Origin: Pinus tabuliformis | Lineage: Eukaryota > Streptophyta > Pinopsida > Pinales > Pinaceae | Direction: 5' to 3' | DNA: 64,000 nucleotides | Assembly: GCA_031772625.1 (NCBI GenBank) | Contig: CM062816.1 | Location: 833,008,071-833,072,070, forward strand | Part shown: positions 24,201 through 37,052 of the stretch, piece by piece | Position numbering within the stretch: the first letter of the stretch is position 1 | Layout: each line of letters starts with the position of its first letter | Program-made: the position numbers and the translations under genes | Notes under the pieces: generated by a model | The model's input: the letters and a program-made list of their open reading frames with translations, nothing else | Database searches by the model: none | Told to the model about the DNA's origin: nothing

Positions 24201-24660
24201 TACTAGCATTATAAGATATCTGGTTAGAAATGTTTAAATCCTTCAATGGCTCCATCTTGAAGTTTGCTATAGAAAAATGATAATTTTCCATGCAATCATC
24301 TAACCTGGTGGTTTATTCTTGTTCATTGTTCCATTTTAAAAAATGATGATGTTTAAAAGGATTTTCTGTGGGTCCCTTTCTATGTTTTGGCTTGAAGATA
24401 TTGTGCTTAGAGAAGGCTATTTTATTTAGTTCTGCATTGCCATGTAAAATGTGTTACAGTACTTTTGAAAGTGTATTATGTCGGATTTGATAGTAGTTTG
24501 TAACTTTGCCTTTGTTTTTATAAACTTTTACACTTAATTTTTTCAGTTGTATTGCTGATTTGTCTTCTTTCCTTGGTTGTTCATTCTACAAAATTAAACT
24601 TTATTTTAATCTGTTCCTTTCACTTGTAAAACCCTCTAATATCTTGGTTGGGTTGGATAG
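21281..24660. other. Upstream intron sequence, no recognised gene
   Basis: This AT-rich sequence precedes the first visible exon. The stretch 21740-21890 and a piece near 22850 are rich in GAAC/GTTC words and may be the remains of a MITE. 22440-22560 holds a small local duplication (CCTAAACATGGTACA). 23280-23410 contains GTGTCGGACACGG and GGACAGTGTCC words, typical of degenerate plant repeats. I searched for the expected preceding ACX1 exon (LPEAHACTAGLKSL region) and did not find it. Confidence 0.5.
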
Positions 24661-24792
24661 GATGGCATTGAAGATTGTCGTAAGCTTTGTGGTGGACATG
24701 GGTACTTGTGCAGTAGTGGGCTTCCAGAGCTGTTTGCTGTATATGTTCCTGCGTGCACATATGAAGGAGATAACACAGTTCTGCTTCTACAG
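24661..24792 (+). CDS. ACX1-like: Acyl-CoA oxidase (ACX1-like), internal exon with active-site segment
   Basis: This 132-base exon encodes 44 residues of a peroxisomal acyl-CoA oxidase, the FAD enzyme that starts fatty acid beta-oxidation by making trans-2-enoyl-CoA and H2O2. Seen: the translation contains RKLCGGHGYL, LPELFAVYVPACTYEGDN and a final LLLQ, all characteristic of plant ACX1. From knowledge of the family, the Glu of YEGDN is the catalytic base. The exon is preceded by AG (24659-24660) and followed by GT (24793-24794), and both ends are phase 0. The acceptor has a weak polypyrimidine tract, so the exact left edge is less certain than the right. The next residues in the family (VARFLMKTV) begin the exon at 48322, which supports a 23.5 kb intron. 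No frameshift or stop is present. No upstream exon was found in the window. Confidence 0.9.
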
Positions 24793-25379
24793 GTTTATTG
24801 ATGCCACTATCATGTCCTTCAATTTGAGTTTACTAGAGTGCTACTTTCATTTGTAGTCATTTGAATGTAATTTACTGGCAGGAGATATAGAATATCTATT
24901 TGGCAATGGGATATAGTATTATAGAGTATCTATTTAGCAATGGGTTCCAGAGAGCGGGAAAATGCATCCAGTGGATGTGTAGAAGCACCCTCCAAATTTG
25001 AGGGAATGTCCTGGTCTTCAACATAGGAGACCCCACCCAACATAATAAGAAATTTGAATTTGAATATGTAAACATTGAAGCATAACAAATGATAAATCAC
25101 ATAGGTATTTTGTGATGGATCTGGAAGAAAGTGGTCAACACAATTCAAATCACAGGAGCCTTAATTCTCAAATGATAAATCATTGAATTTTTATAATCTT
25201 ATACGTAACAATGTAACACAATAATTAATAATCACAAATTATGATTCATAAATGATATACAGACCATCATGTTTGTATTTCTAATTATATTTAGAATATT
25301 GAAAAATTGGAAGATAGGAATGCCTTTTCCAGTATAGAAGCAGAAAGCATATTTTCCCGAGTGTATTTATGCTAAAATC

Positions 25380-25605
25380 ATGACAAAAGGAATTCCACAA
25401 TTAAAACCACCAACATAACGTTACGTAGAGGGCTTGGTGCTCTTGATTAAATGTCAATACCATATACATTATAGTATTGAATGGAAATGTTGCTATTTGA
25501 TTAATCCTGAAAACTGTTAAGTCTGCGTAATTCTAATTGGATATGAAATTTTACTTTCTCCATATGAAGTCTGATGAGGTTGGAGCTATTCAAACATCCT
25601 TAAAA
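25380..25605 (-). repeat. Dispersed repeat C, copy 1 (reverse)
   Basis: On the minus strand this matches 49690-49990 and 62920-63235. Shared blocks are CATATGGAGAAAGTA, ATTTAATCAAGAGCAC and CCCTCTA.GTA. It is non-coding. Confidence 0.7.
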
Positions 25606-25689
25606 GTTGACATTCTCTTTAATTCCTCTTTTTCTGTCCATTTATGTTAAGAATTTAATGTTACTTGTAATTACTAGGGAGGGGGGTTC

Positions 25690-27076
25690 TGTTGGCATTG
25701 TTGTCATTGATGGCAAAGGAGGAACAAGGTAGGTCTTTGATGTCACCATATGCTTGTTGGGATGGAGATGTTGTTATTACATATATTATTGAGTTGGTTT
25801 GTTATCAGAGATGTTGGTCATGTTGTAATGCAAGGCAACGGCATGAAGAAGTTGTGATGCAAAGGGTAATGGCTAAGGAGCAGCAAAGTAGGATGGCAAA
25901 AGGTGTCATTGATGGCCTGGTTTTCTTGGCGCTCTAATGTTCCTTGCATATGTTGTGTAATTGGTTACATAGCCTTGTTGGTTACATATCCTTATTGGTT
26001 GCTAATGACAGAATTTTGCAGAGATTGTTATGTTGCAGAGATTGTTGTGATGCAAGGCAAAGGCAAAGGCATGATACAAACATGATAGAAATTGTAATGC
26101 AGGTCATTTACTGTGCAGACTGAGTTATAACGCAGGCCATCTATTATCCAGACAGCGTTACCCTAGACTGTAATGCAATACTCTTTCAGATAGACCGTGT
26201 TGCCGTGTTTGCTTATGTTGGCAGTTGTAATTATTAAAATTGGCTTCTGTTAATGCATATTTCAAATTCATCTTATGGTTTTTATTATTCAAAGGTTGAA
26301 AGAGTGTTGAAATTGAAGAGACACCCTTGGAATGCAAAGAGACAATACTTATCATTTCAGATTCTTGTATGGAATACTGATAGCCATCAAAGCTTGGTTA
26401 TAAAAGTGTGGGAGGTTGGAAGGCTGTAAGGTTAGAGAGTGTGTAAGGTTTGTTGTTCATGAGTTACCTGGCACATATGAAGCAGATGTGAAGCATATTT
26501 GAAGAGGAGAAGAGGCAGAAACAAAGATGGAGGGATGCTGAACTTAAGACTAGGTAAACCAAGAAATTGTTTTTATATGTATCAAGGGATTGCAGTCTCC
26601 TTTCAAGTTGTAACTTGATAAAGAATAGGTTGGAGTTTGTTGAGGTGGAAGTCTCCTGTGGGTTGTAGGATGTAGCTTGCAGAAAATTTGTGTGAGTTGG
26701 AGTTTCCTTGCAAGTTGAAGCTTGCAGAAGAATTTAGGTAGTATCCTCTTGTAGGTTGGAGTCTACAAAAAATCTGATGTAATAGAGGAATTAAGAGATT
26801 TCCTTTGCATCACAACAATAAAAAATTGGTGGTTTTCTCCCTTTATGGGTTTCCACTTATATCTAGTGTCCACATGTGCTGATTTTATGCTGTCATGAAA
26901 GTTGTTATGTTGCGATTTACATGTTAAATTCTAGTTGTATGTTGTATTTGTTGCTCATATGATGTACTGTTCGATAATTAATAACTTTGGATAAACATTT
27001 AAAGGAAAAATAAAAATTGTCCATGAATACACACAACTGATTCAACCACCCTCCCCTGTCAGTTAAGTTTCCAACA
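25690..27076 (+). mobile_element. Solo LTR (1,387 bp) with perfect TSD GGTTC
   Basis: It begins TGTTGGCATTGTTGTCATTG and ends TTTCCAACA, with GGTTC at 25685-25689 and again at 27077-27081. The terminal inverted TGTTGG/CCAACA is clear. The opening words are common in plant copia-type LTRs, so the family is probably copia. Internal ORFs are short and unremarkable. Confidence 0.92.
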
Positions 27077-27081
27077 GGTTC

Positions 27082-28612
27082 AAAACAACATGCTTTGGTA
27101 AAAGGGTGCATGGGAACATCTCATTTTTTGTGTGGGGATATATCCCTGGTGCACTTCTTGGCATCCAGGGATTTGGGTGAACGCTCCCCTTGGTCAGTAC
27201 GCAGTACTATGAAACTTGTCCTTACAAATTCAGTTCTTCAATTTTACATTTACTATTGCATAATAATGAATAAGCACCAACTCCAGTGAAGGGAGTCTTT
27301 TTTTGAAGGAAGTGTTGGGTCATCCATATATGAAAACAACAAACCATGATTAGCAACCCTTGCTAACACATTCATTGTCTATAAACAAGAAAAAAAATAA
27401 TTGATCAATTGACCGATGTATGACAACAAACCATATGTTTGTGATGGATGTGCCACAAAATGTGATCGACATGAAAAAGGAAGCAAAATCAGTAGTGTTA
27501 TACAACCTGAAAGGGATGAGACTCGTATTCAGGCTTTCAGTCAGGTGATGACAAAGGTGGTTGAGCTGGTTGATCGTGAAGTAAAAGGATCAATCCTTTG
27601 AGAAAAGTAAGGTGGGTAACCAAGATGTTGTTGGATGAGGCACAACTACTATTAATAAAATGGTTTAATGACATTTTATTGAAGTTTTGATGCTCCAAAC
27701 ATTTACCTCTATGTTTCCACCTTTGGAAGCAATAGACCAGTGTGGGAATTGTTGCTCTTGCCGCCTACACCTACTTACATGTTAGTGAGAAAAGCCTTCA
27801 ACCCCACAAGGTGTGGTTGGTAGCAGGGAACTCAGAGAAGGGGTTGTCACACTGTTCCTGACTCTCTCCGTCGAAGCTATTTCTTAGGTTAGCTAAGGGG
27901 GGTTTTCCCTAATGAAAAGTTAAGCTAAAAGTGATATGAGGTTATAGTGAAAATGAATTACTTTTAATGATCTATGAGCAAAATATGATATGAGCAATAA
28001 CAATGAAAATCATTAACATGAAGAAACCATAAAACCAGTGCCTTATAAAGAATTTGCTCAACAAAATAAAAGATACATTTGCTCAAAGTAAAGATGGAAT
28101 GCTTTCAATAATGAAAGCAAAATAACCCTGAAATGCAAACAAAAGATGTTAGCACAAGATATTTGTAAAATATAAAATCAATTTATGAATCAAAACATAT
28201 CTTGCCAAAACTCAACAATTAGAAAATTTACTTTAAAAAAAGGTAAAATAGAAGATGCTAAATGTTAAATCAAGATGTCAATATGGAATTAGAGCATGAA
28301 ATGAAAACACTTATTATCAATTTGAAGAATCACAATACTTGCTTTGAAATGTTTTTTGAAAATAAACTTTGCAATATAACAACTCAAAACATCAAGAGAC
28401 AAGTAAAGTAAATGTGATGGAAAGTGCTCTTGGTTAATTTTATTAACCACATCTACCACAAGATTGCAATTGAACACTTCAATTCTCAGATCTCGCCATT
28501 GCCCAAAGATTTGGGTATCACAGTGAGGAGTCCATAGAGGAGTAGAGTATCTCTACGATGCCTACTTCAACCAACTTATGTTGGAAGTAAAATTTTAGTG
28601 AGGCTTGGAATT
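27082..28612. other. Intron sequence with no recognised gene
   Basis: A 61-codon ORF at 27416-27601 has a pair of Cys-x2-Cys-like spacings (CDGCATKC) but no family that I recognise. The rest is AT-rich with short ORFs only. No splice-flanked ACX exon is visible. Confidence 0.4.
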
Positions 28613-29995
28613 TGTTATTGCTCAAACTAGCAAGAGACCTAAGGGGGATCCCTAAAGGGAAAATGCTAGGCCAAGGGCAACAAACGAAGACATAGCCCAC
28701 TGTCACCTCAACTAAGACTCCCTTCTATTTACAAACTTTCAGTGATGGGAGGAGACCTGGTATGTATAGAGTCACCAATGAAGGATAAGTCAATGGATGT
28801 GAGTGACACAAATAAACCCTTTCCCAGGAGAGTTTGAAGTATGGAACTTGCTTGCTTCTAAGCAGGGTACTATGTATTCTAGGGAAAGGAAGAGAGGATT
28901 TGAGGGTTAGGTTTATGGGATAAGACTTGTGAAGGAGTTCCCCAATCCCTAAAATCCTTGTTAGAATGGTACTCTGGATGGTTCCTAAAGAATGATCTTT
29001 TAAAGGAGCGGGACCATATGGGTCTAAGCGGATTCGGTCTAGGGTATGAAGAAAGTATGTAGTGCCCAATGATATTCTTACCCTATACAAGGTGGGGGAA
29101 AGGATCAAAGAAAGAATTACACTTGAAGATGTTGTTTTGATCCTATGAGGTACTAGCCTTCGGGATGGCAGGGCAAGTTTTGATCCTGGAGCTAGGGATT
29201 GGCTTTTCTCCCAACTCCACTGTCAGAATGGCTTCAAAATTGGAGGAGAGCTCGAGGAAAGGCTAGTGCAGTAGACCCTAGGGGATCAAATTTTTTGGAG
29301 GGCTAGCTTGTCAGGAACTTGATGCCTTAGGTACCCCAACTTGGCTAGATCTGCAAGGAGGTGAAAGAATATGATTTTTAGTGACCACCATTGGTAGATC
29401 AATGCCTTAATCTTTGGGAGAATGGAGTCTACAATGAATATGAGTAGGATTTCTTGGTTGTCAGTGAAGGAGGCCTCAAGATCACTTCACTAGCCTTCTA
29501 GGCTAAGGAGAAGCAACGTTGCAGCTTTTATACTTCGATGGGAATGGCTTAGCAAGTTCAAATTCTTTGATAGAATTATCCGTATGAGATTTCACTCATA
29601 TTACATGGCCCATACATTGAGAGATGCTATAATAGAGACACATTCCACAATTTTAGGCAGTAAATGCATGCAACAATTAGCCCTAGAACAACAAAAATCC
29701 CAGTCCAACATATATGACAAAGATAAACATGAATAACATCAAAAGGCATGTACTTACATGTAACAAAATATATCCAACCATTCATAATTGACAAGAGAGA
29801 AGCTCCAAGAGAAGATAAATCAATATCCACACATCAAAATTCATCCATAAAACTCCAATTCATCCACTAAGAAAAAGTGCGAAATTATCATGAGAGAAGA
29901 GATCCAAACCAAAGTGATGATGAGCAAATGAGCTCATCTCACTTGTTTTATACACAACTTAGGAGTGCGAATTAGCCTCCTTGGCCTACATACTA
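28613..29995 (-). repeat. Truncated LTR of family Z
   Basis: It begins TGTTATTGCTCAAACTAGCA and follows the first 1.4 kb of the Z LTR (GATGGGAGGAGAC, GCAAGGTA, AGCAACT.., CATTCATCAA blocks). It stops matching near 29995, where AT-rich sequence begins. It is placed on the minus strand because the Z element's ORF is on the minus strand. Confidence 0.75.
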
Positions 29996-30233
29996 TTTAT
30001 TTTTAAAATTTATGCTTTTTTATTATATAATAATTTTTATGAAGTAATAGAAAAATTAATTAATTTTAGTGTTAATTATATATTATATAATTTTATAAAT
30101 CTAAAAATCAAATTATTAACATTCATAACTTAACTTCATAATTATATTAAAATTTATGTATTAGTATATGTAACTTACAATTATAAATAAATAAGTTATG
30201 TACATATAAGTTATAATTATAAATAATTGGAAG

Positions 30234-30238
<5 letters not shown>

Positions 30239-30270
<32 letters not shown>
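30239..30270. repeat. (AT)n microsatellite
   Basis: About sixteen uninterrupted AT units within the AT-rich stretch 30000-30280. Confidence 0.95.
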
Positions 30271-30272
<2 letters not shown>

Positions 30273-31102
30273 TAATATATCCGCTATCTTTGACTTCATG
30301 TCTCTGCATGGTTGTTGTAGATCTGATATGAAAATATAGCTCTGATACCAATTGTTATAGATCTGATCGGAAAATATATGAGAATAGAAAATAACCCAAG
30401 AATAACAAGATAGAAATAGATAGAAATGCTTCTTTATTAATCAAACCCTTAAGGTAGGGTAACACCATACATTCACTCCTTAAGGAAGGAGAACACTCCA
30501 CAAGCCATATGCCTGTTCATACAATATTCCTTGACTCTCTCCATGTGGAGTCTCTAGCCTCTATATAGGCCTCATACATACAATACCATGGGTCATTACC
30601 ATGGTTCCCTCATACCATCAACTAATACCATGGGCCCATTACATTATTATTAACTACTTGTGGTCCTTTACATGATATGGGTTAACCACCTTATTTATTA
30701 CTATGGCCCATCCCATTATTACATTATTACCTTGGGTACCTCCCTTGGTACCCCATATTATCCCCCCCTAGGTATATAACACTCCACCCCCCTTAGCATG
30801 TTTCGTCCCCGAGACATGGGAAGAACACAAATAATAAGATCTACTCAAAAGAGTAGTCCACTGGTACCATGCACGTGCATCTAGCCATCCAAGAGAAAGG
30901 TGAACCCTCGATCTCGCTGGTGCCTCGCTCGCTTGAGATGGAAGTTGACCGTGGCAGCTCTTCTGTGTTGATGTGTAGTAGGTGGATCTTCGCTCCTCGC
31001 TATCCGTCATACGGGGTTGTTATCCTTATGGCTAATTGGTTGCCATCTTGTTGGTTGTTTTCTTGCAGGGTGATGTGGGTGATGATATGTTGAAGTTTTA
31101 AC

Positions 31103-31597
31103 CTACGGTGTCTTTTTCTTTAATTCACCCTGCTGTGGTGCCTGTTGTGGTGTCTTGTTTTCCAATATGACTTCAATCACTGAGCCCTCATCTGATGTAT
31201 CAGTACCTGTAACCTTTTCTGCTTCCGCCTCTGTTTGTGTTTGATTGTCTATCATCACTGGCTCATCATCTAATATGTCAGACCCTGGAACATCTTCTAC
31301 TTCAGCCTCCTTGCACTCTACCTGTTTATTAATGGAAATATCCTGTAATGTAATTTTCTTCTTTTTATACCAGAGCTTCAGGAATTTCTTCTGTACATTA
31401 ATATTGATAGTACCCCCTGATTCCATCCATGGGTATCCCAAAACAACATCCATGTTATCCATATCTGAAGCATAAAAATCACCATGCAACATATACTTAT
31501 CCATAGAAATCTTCAAATCCTTATACGATTGAACATCCTCATCATCCACTTGTGTGTTTTCAATGTGTTTTTCTGGAACTTGCAATTTTTTTACCAA
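31103..31597 (-). pseudogene. Element Y retropepsin-like protein with acidic tail
   Basis: 164 residues. The core MDVVLGYPWMESGGTINI, followed by QKKFLKLWYKKKKITLQDI, is the second half of the protease fold of plant gag-protease elements. The tail is acidic (EAEVEDVPGSDILDDEPV..) and of low complexity. It follows gag in the same strand with a one-base frameshift between them. Whether the shift is a mutation or a programmed site cannot be told; the direction needed (+1) makes mutation in the homopolymer more likely. Confidence 0.75.
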
Positions 31598-31625
31598 ATT
31601 AACATTGATAAAATTATGCTTGCAA

Positions 31626-31976
31626 CTAGGATTTATAGAAACAATGATCTTTTTTTTTTATCAATCCATGAACCTGCAATAAGGATATACCAGTAGGAAA
31701 TAGCCCCACATGTTTCTCCTTATCTTGTTTTCTGGCATGAGACCATCTGTCTAAAAGTAATTTTTCAAATTTTTCATCGGACAGGTTGGAACACTTCTTT
31801 TGGTTAAGTAATCCCCACCATGTGGCTGCCTCATCTTCAAAATTACACACTGCAAAAATTCTCCAATGATTTGTCCATAATAACTTGTGTGTTTTTATGT
31901 ATTCTTCGATAGTAGGACCATTATCTTTTCCTGTAAAACATAACATCTCCATGAAGAGGGTTTGAGAAAAATTCAC
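31626..31976 (-). pseudogene. Element Y gag-like domain
   Basis: 116 residues with EYIKTHKLLW, DEAATWWGLL and SDEKFEKLLLDRWSHARK, the pattern of the plant retrotransposon gag domain (Trp-rich turn, then F..LL..RW). It lies upstream of the protease in the minus direction. An A run at 31650-31660 contains one base too many, so the gag frame ends early. The protease frame continues as KKIIVSINPSCKHNF and so on. The upstream start is uncertain. Confidence 0.7.
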
Positions 31977-34900
31977 TTACTTGACGAAAATTTGGAATTG
32001 TCACAGTTTAGTCAATATTGCTCAGAATCCCTATTATGACATGTTTTTGGAAATTGAACAACCATTCTGCATCTACCCATGTGATAGAAATTTTGATCCA
32101 GGCAATGAAATTTCAAATCTGCACTGCAACTCTCCCGCAGTCACCAAAATTTCTGCAAAAAAGAGCTAATTTTAAATCAGCGATATCTCCCTCATCCGGA
32201 CTCCGATTGACTGATTTTTTTTTTGAATTTCGGTATTTTTTCACAAAGAATCCAGATCTACAATTAGATTTTTCAGATCGTGCACCAGGACGTCCAGATC
32301 TGTGCCGCGAACTCGCTGCCTTGAAAAATTGTCTGCAACCCCACTGATTTTTAGATCAGCGATATCTCCTTCATCTGGACTCCAATTCAATCGATTTTTT
32401 TTTTGAAATCAGCTATTTTTCACAAAGAATACAGATCTGCAATTAGATTTTGCAGATTTTTCACCAAAACATACAGATCTGATCTGCAAACTCGCCGCCC
32501 CCGAAATCCTGCAAAAAATTAAAAAAAATTTCCACTTTTGTGCCCAAGAAAGTGCTTTGATACCACTTTTTGTAGATCTGATATGAAAATATAGCTCTGA
32601 TACCACTTGTTATAGATTTGATCCGAAAATATATGAGAATAGAAAATAACCCAAGAATAACAAGATAGAAATAGATAGAAATGCTTCTTTATTAATCAAA
32701 CCCTTAAGGTAGGGTAACACCATACATTCACTCTTTAAGGAAGGAGAGCACTCCACAAGCCATATGCCTTTTCATACAATATTCCTTGACTCTCTCCATG
32801 TGGAGTCTCTAGCCTCTATATAGGCTTTATACATACAATACCATGGGTCATTACCATGGTTCCCTCATACCATCAACTAATACCATGGGCCCATTACATT
32901 ATTATTAACTACTTGTGGTCCCTTACATATATGGGTTAACCACCTTATTTATTACTATGGCCCATCCCATTATTACATTATTGCTTTGGGTACCTCCCTT
33001 GGTACCCCATATTATCCCCCCCTAGGTATATAACAATGGTGCACCTATGTCTATGCACTTGTGACTTGACATGGTTTATGTTAGACACCTAATTCGTCAA
33101 GGATATATGTTATACACTTAACTTGGAAGATAAACATTGTATATATATGTACCGTTTTAATGAAATTGAACTCATGTTTATCTTTTAATTTTAGTGTAGT
33201 CTAATAGTGGTATTGTTACCACACAAACTAGCAGTGGTCCTAGGAAGGGATCCTATATGGCAACTACTAGGTCAAGGGAAACAATGAAGTGATAGTCCAC
33301 TATCACCTCAATTAAGGCTCCCTACTCTTTACAATCTTTCACCGATGGGAGGAGATTTGGTATAAGAGGAATAACAATACTGGATGTGTCAATGTGTTAC
33401 ATGTGTTTTAAAAGCCAGTTTATGTGAAAAAGTACGAAGTACACTTTATATTATTAAAGTGACTTTTATATTCTAAAACTGACTTTACGAGGAAAAAGTG
33501 CATGGTACTAAAACATTAAAAGTACTAGGAGTCTAATTAATAGAAAAGGGGACCACATGAGGAGGGGTCAAGTAGGGGACTAATCATAAGAGAGACTCAA
33601 TTGTGTGGCTTTCTTGCTTGGAAAGCAAGGTGATAGGCTCTCTATGAAGGGCTAAGAGGATTCTCGAGGCTAGGGTTTGGGAATGTATCTTATAATGATG
33701 ATTCTTGGGCAAGAAATCCTTATGGAGACTTGGTCTTAATGTGTTCTTTGTGGCACTGGAGTTGTAAAGTTGCAGGACCATACAGGACCAAGTTGACCCA
33801 AAATTAGGTCAAGGGTATGGAGTTGATCAACCAAGGAGGGGCTTGACCAAATTAGGGAAGAGAAGAGGATCAAAGGACAAATTTTCTTTTGAGATTTGGA
33901 TGCAATGATCCTAATGAGGCCACTAACCCAAAATCAACGTCGGGCAAGAAATGGTCTTGTGGCTACGACTTGTTATAACTCGAGATTCCACCACCAGAAT
34001 TGCTTGAAATTCGGAGGACCTTTTGAGCAAACTACAACACAGTAGTGGACCAATTTTCAAGGGTTTTGGATGGCTACAAATGATTTCGTGTGATGCCCTA
34101 GGTGACCTTCTAGGGTAAGGCCTAGAAATAAGAAAATTAGAGAAAAGAGAGGTAAATTTTTCCGGGATACGAGGATCAATGCCTTATTGCTTGGGCTTAA
34201 TGGAGTCGAGATACACAGATCAAAATTATTCGTGAGCTAAGGAGCCCTAATTGGTCTTTGCTAGCCTCTCCAAGGAAAGCAACTAGGTCAATAGGGATTT
34301 ATACTTCAAATTTGCCAAAGAGATGAAGTTTCGAGGCTTAAAATCTATTAAGTGCCTCTAGGAACATTCACCCACTCTTTTCAAGTACAACACAAACATG
34401 AAATCACTTATTCAAGGTTCCCATAAGAATTTCGTATTTACTTTAACCCATACATGAATAATGATAACAATAGCATGCAATAAACTAGTAAAATAACAAG
34501 AATATCATCAAAATTCAACTTACATGAGAGAGAGTATATCCATTCATCAACTTTGCATTAGAATGAAGTTCTAAAGACAATAGAGAAAATCCAAACATCA
34601 TAGTGCATCAAGAAAGCTCCAAAAAGTTCACTCAACAAAAAGTGCGAAAATCTCTCAAGAGATACTAATCCAATCCAAGTGATGATGGTCAAAATGAATC
34701 ATCTCACTTTTATTTATACAATCACTAAGGAGTTCAATTTGCCTAATTTGGCCTAATTTAGCCCCAAATAATAAAATAATGTGCAATATTAACATCGCTT
34801 CGTTAGAAGCCCACCAAGATAGCTCAATAACATAATAATTAGCCTCTCAAGAGAGGGTCAAATGATCAATAAAGTGATTCGTTGGGCCTTTGAGGAGGCC

Positions 34901-37052
34901 TAATGAAGTCTAGAGTGTGCCATGATGTGAGAATGGACCTCAAACATAGTGGACAAGGGGTTGGCCCCTTGTTATCCAAGCAAATCCCTATGGTGCCCCC
35001 AAGTGGGTGTGGAGGGCACAAGGACATCCTCATGGGTCTCCAAGTGGATCGAAAGTGGCTATAAACCATCTGTAAGCGCTCAGATAATGACATAAGCCCT
35101 CATCTGGACCCCATATCTTACGCCAAGTGTGTGGTGCATGTGTGGAGCTGGTTAGACATGGTGAACTAGGTGCATGATTTTCGTCCAAAAGGTGGAACAC
35201 GAGCAATCAATGAGTGGTACTGGGGATCCATAAAGTACTCTTTGCTATGGTGGATGCCCATGGCTCTCAATGCTCACCCTACAAGTGCCGATCTAGCCCT
35301 TTGGATGGCTAGGACCCCTTTTAGGGAGACCAAACCCCAAATGGAGAGCCACTTGCAATCCTGCATAAGATCCAATGCATCCACTTGCCCTTCAATACAA
35401 CAAATCATTAGAATAATCAAGTAAAATAGCGTACAAGTCATGGAATCAATGAGGCACTTCATGGTGGCATGCGCTTCCATAACAGGTTTTGGCATGTACA
35501 AGGTGTCTCGAAGCTCAATAAGGGGGTTAACTAAGGATCCTATTAGGTGGTTTCATCTTTTAAAGGGGGTGGCATCTCCATGGTACATCCCTTAAGCGGT
35601 AGGTGGCAAATGATAAAGTAATGGAATGGAGTGGGGATTAGGGGAATCATCCAGACCACATGTTATGGTACAAGGTTAGCTATAATAAGGGAAGCCCACA
35701 CCTGGGTATATGAGTGTAGGAGGGAGCAAATCGTGGTACATGAGTTACCTCGACCTTTATTTTTCCACCCTTCTTCATATGGCTTTTGCCTTTGATTAGT
35801 TTTTCTTCATAACTGCTCGGGGCTGTAGGGGATGAGAGTATAATGTGTAGTATATAGTAGTGAATAAGGGGCGGCTCATTGAGAAAGGGTTGGGACAATC
35901 ATTGGTTCCTTAACGATGAAGGGGGGGCTCATTTAGGGCCCATAAGAACGAGGGTGATGGCCATGGATAAGGGGTAGAGTGTTAAAATTTGGGTAGCAGA
36001 GGACAAGTAGTTCCCTAAGGCTTTGATCTTTGGCCTAGGGAAAAGTGTCCAAATTTATTTGTACTTTTCTCCTAAAGTGACTTTATAAGTGGTAAAGTCA
36101 ATTTAATTTAAAAGTGACTTTATAAGTGGTAAAGTTACATTCTAATTTAAAAGTGACTTTATAAGTGGTAAAGTTACATTCTAATTTAAAGGTGATTTTA
36201 TTAAAGTCAATGAAGAATTAGAAAGTGAAAAAGTGACTATGGAAATAAAAGGCTAAGTGGGTCTTTATTTAAGTGGGTGAGTTAAAAAATAGAAAGTGAG
36301 AATTAAATGCACATTTATTCTCATCCCTAGATCTAAATGAATCTCAACCATTAGATCTTAGGGTAACCCAAGAGGTCATTTAGAGAGTAGAAGGAGAAGA
36401 GAAGAGAAAAAGATCAATTCCTTCTTTCATGAGCATTTGAGAGAAAGAGAAGAGAGAGCAAGGAGAAAATTTATGAGTAGTGAGGAAGTGAAGGAGAGCA
36501 GCAAGAAGACATTTCAACAAATCTAGGCAGCAGCGTTTATTGGCACGCATCCCAAGGCAAAACACATAAATCGAGGAAGATGGACCACATAAATCGAGGA
36601 AGAGGGACAGTAGCAAGGGCACGAATTTTGAGGCAACTGTACTGCCGAAATTCGTATGGTCTATACAGTCATGACAACAAGTTTTGGGCACATTTTTTGA
36701 GGCAGACCGTACAACATTTAATGCTGTAAAGATTATGTTTTGTCTGTTCGCTGATTAGCATGATTTTCGAGGTGGAGTTCAAGCACAGAAATCGAGATAA
36801 GTTGTAATTTGTGGTTGCTGGAATTTTTACTGTGTATTTCAGTTTCTCTGTAAAAGCATTTGCAGAAATAAAGAAGAGCTCTCAAACTGGTTTTTCCCAA
36901 GAGTTGTAGTGGGTTTTTCTAGGGTCACATTGACCAAAAATGACTGTGTTATTTTATGTGTGTGGCTGTCATAATTTTGCTGTGTTTTATTTTTGCAATT
37001 TCAGCGGTTGTGAAATCTCTAAATTTGTGTTTTCAGAAAAATAGTCATTTCT

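Larger units (their letters stand above)
30313..33035 (-). mobile_element. Complete short LTR element Y (gag-protease only), TSD ATGGT
   Basis: LTRs are 30313-30781 and 32567-33035, 469 bases each. The target duplication ATGGT is perfect (30308-30312 and 33036-33040). It is in minus orientation: PBS 32553-32564 (TGGTATCAAAGC on the minus strand) and a C-rich plus-strand tract (30782-30793) that is the polypurine tract. The interior of 1.79 kb codes only gag and protease. The LTR end contains an extra copy of the PBS (30339-30350 and 32594-32605). The LTRs are very similar, so the insertion is fairly recent. Confidence 0.93.

Noticed and set aside
1..24660. Earlier exons of the acyl-CoA oxidase gene
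   Set aside because: I looked for the expected preceding protein segment on the plus strand and found none; the upstream intron probably extends beyond the window.
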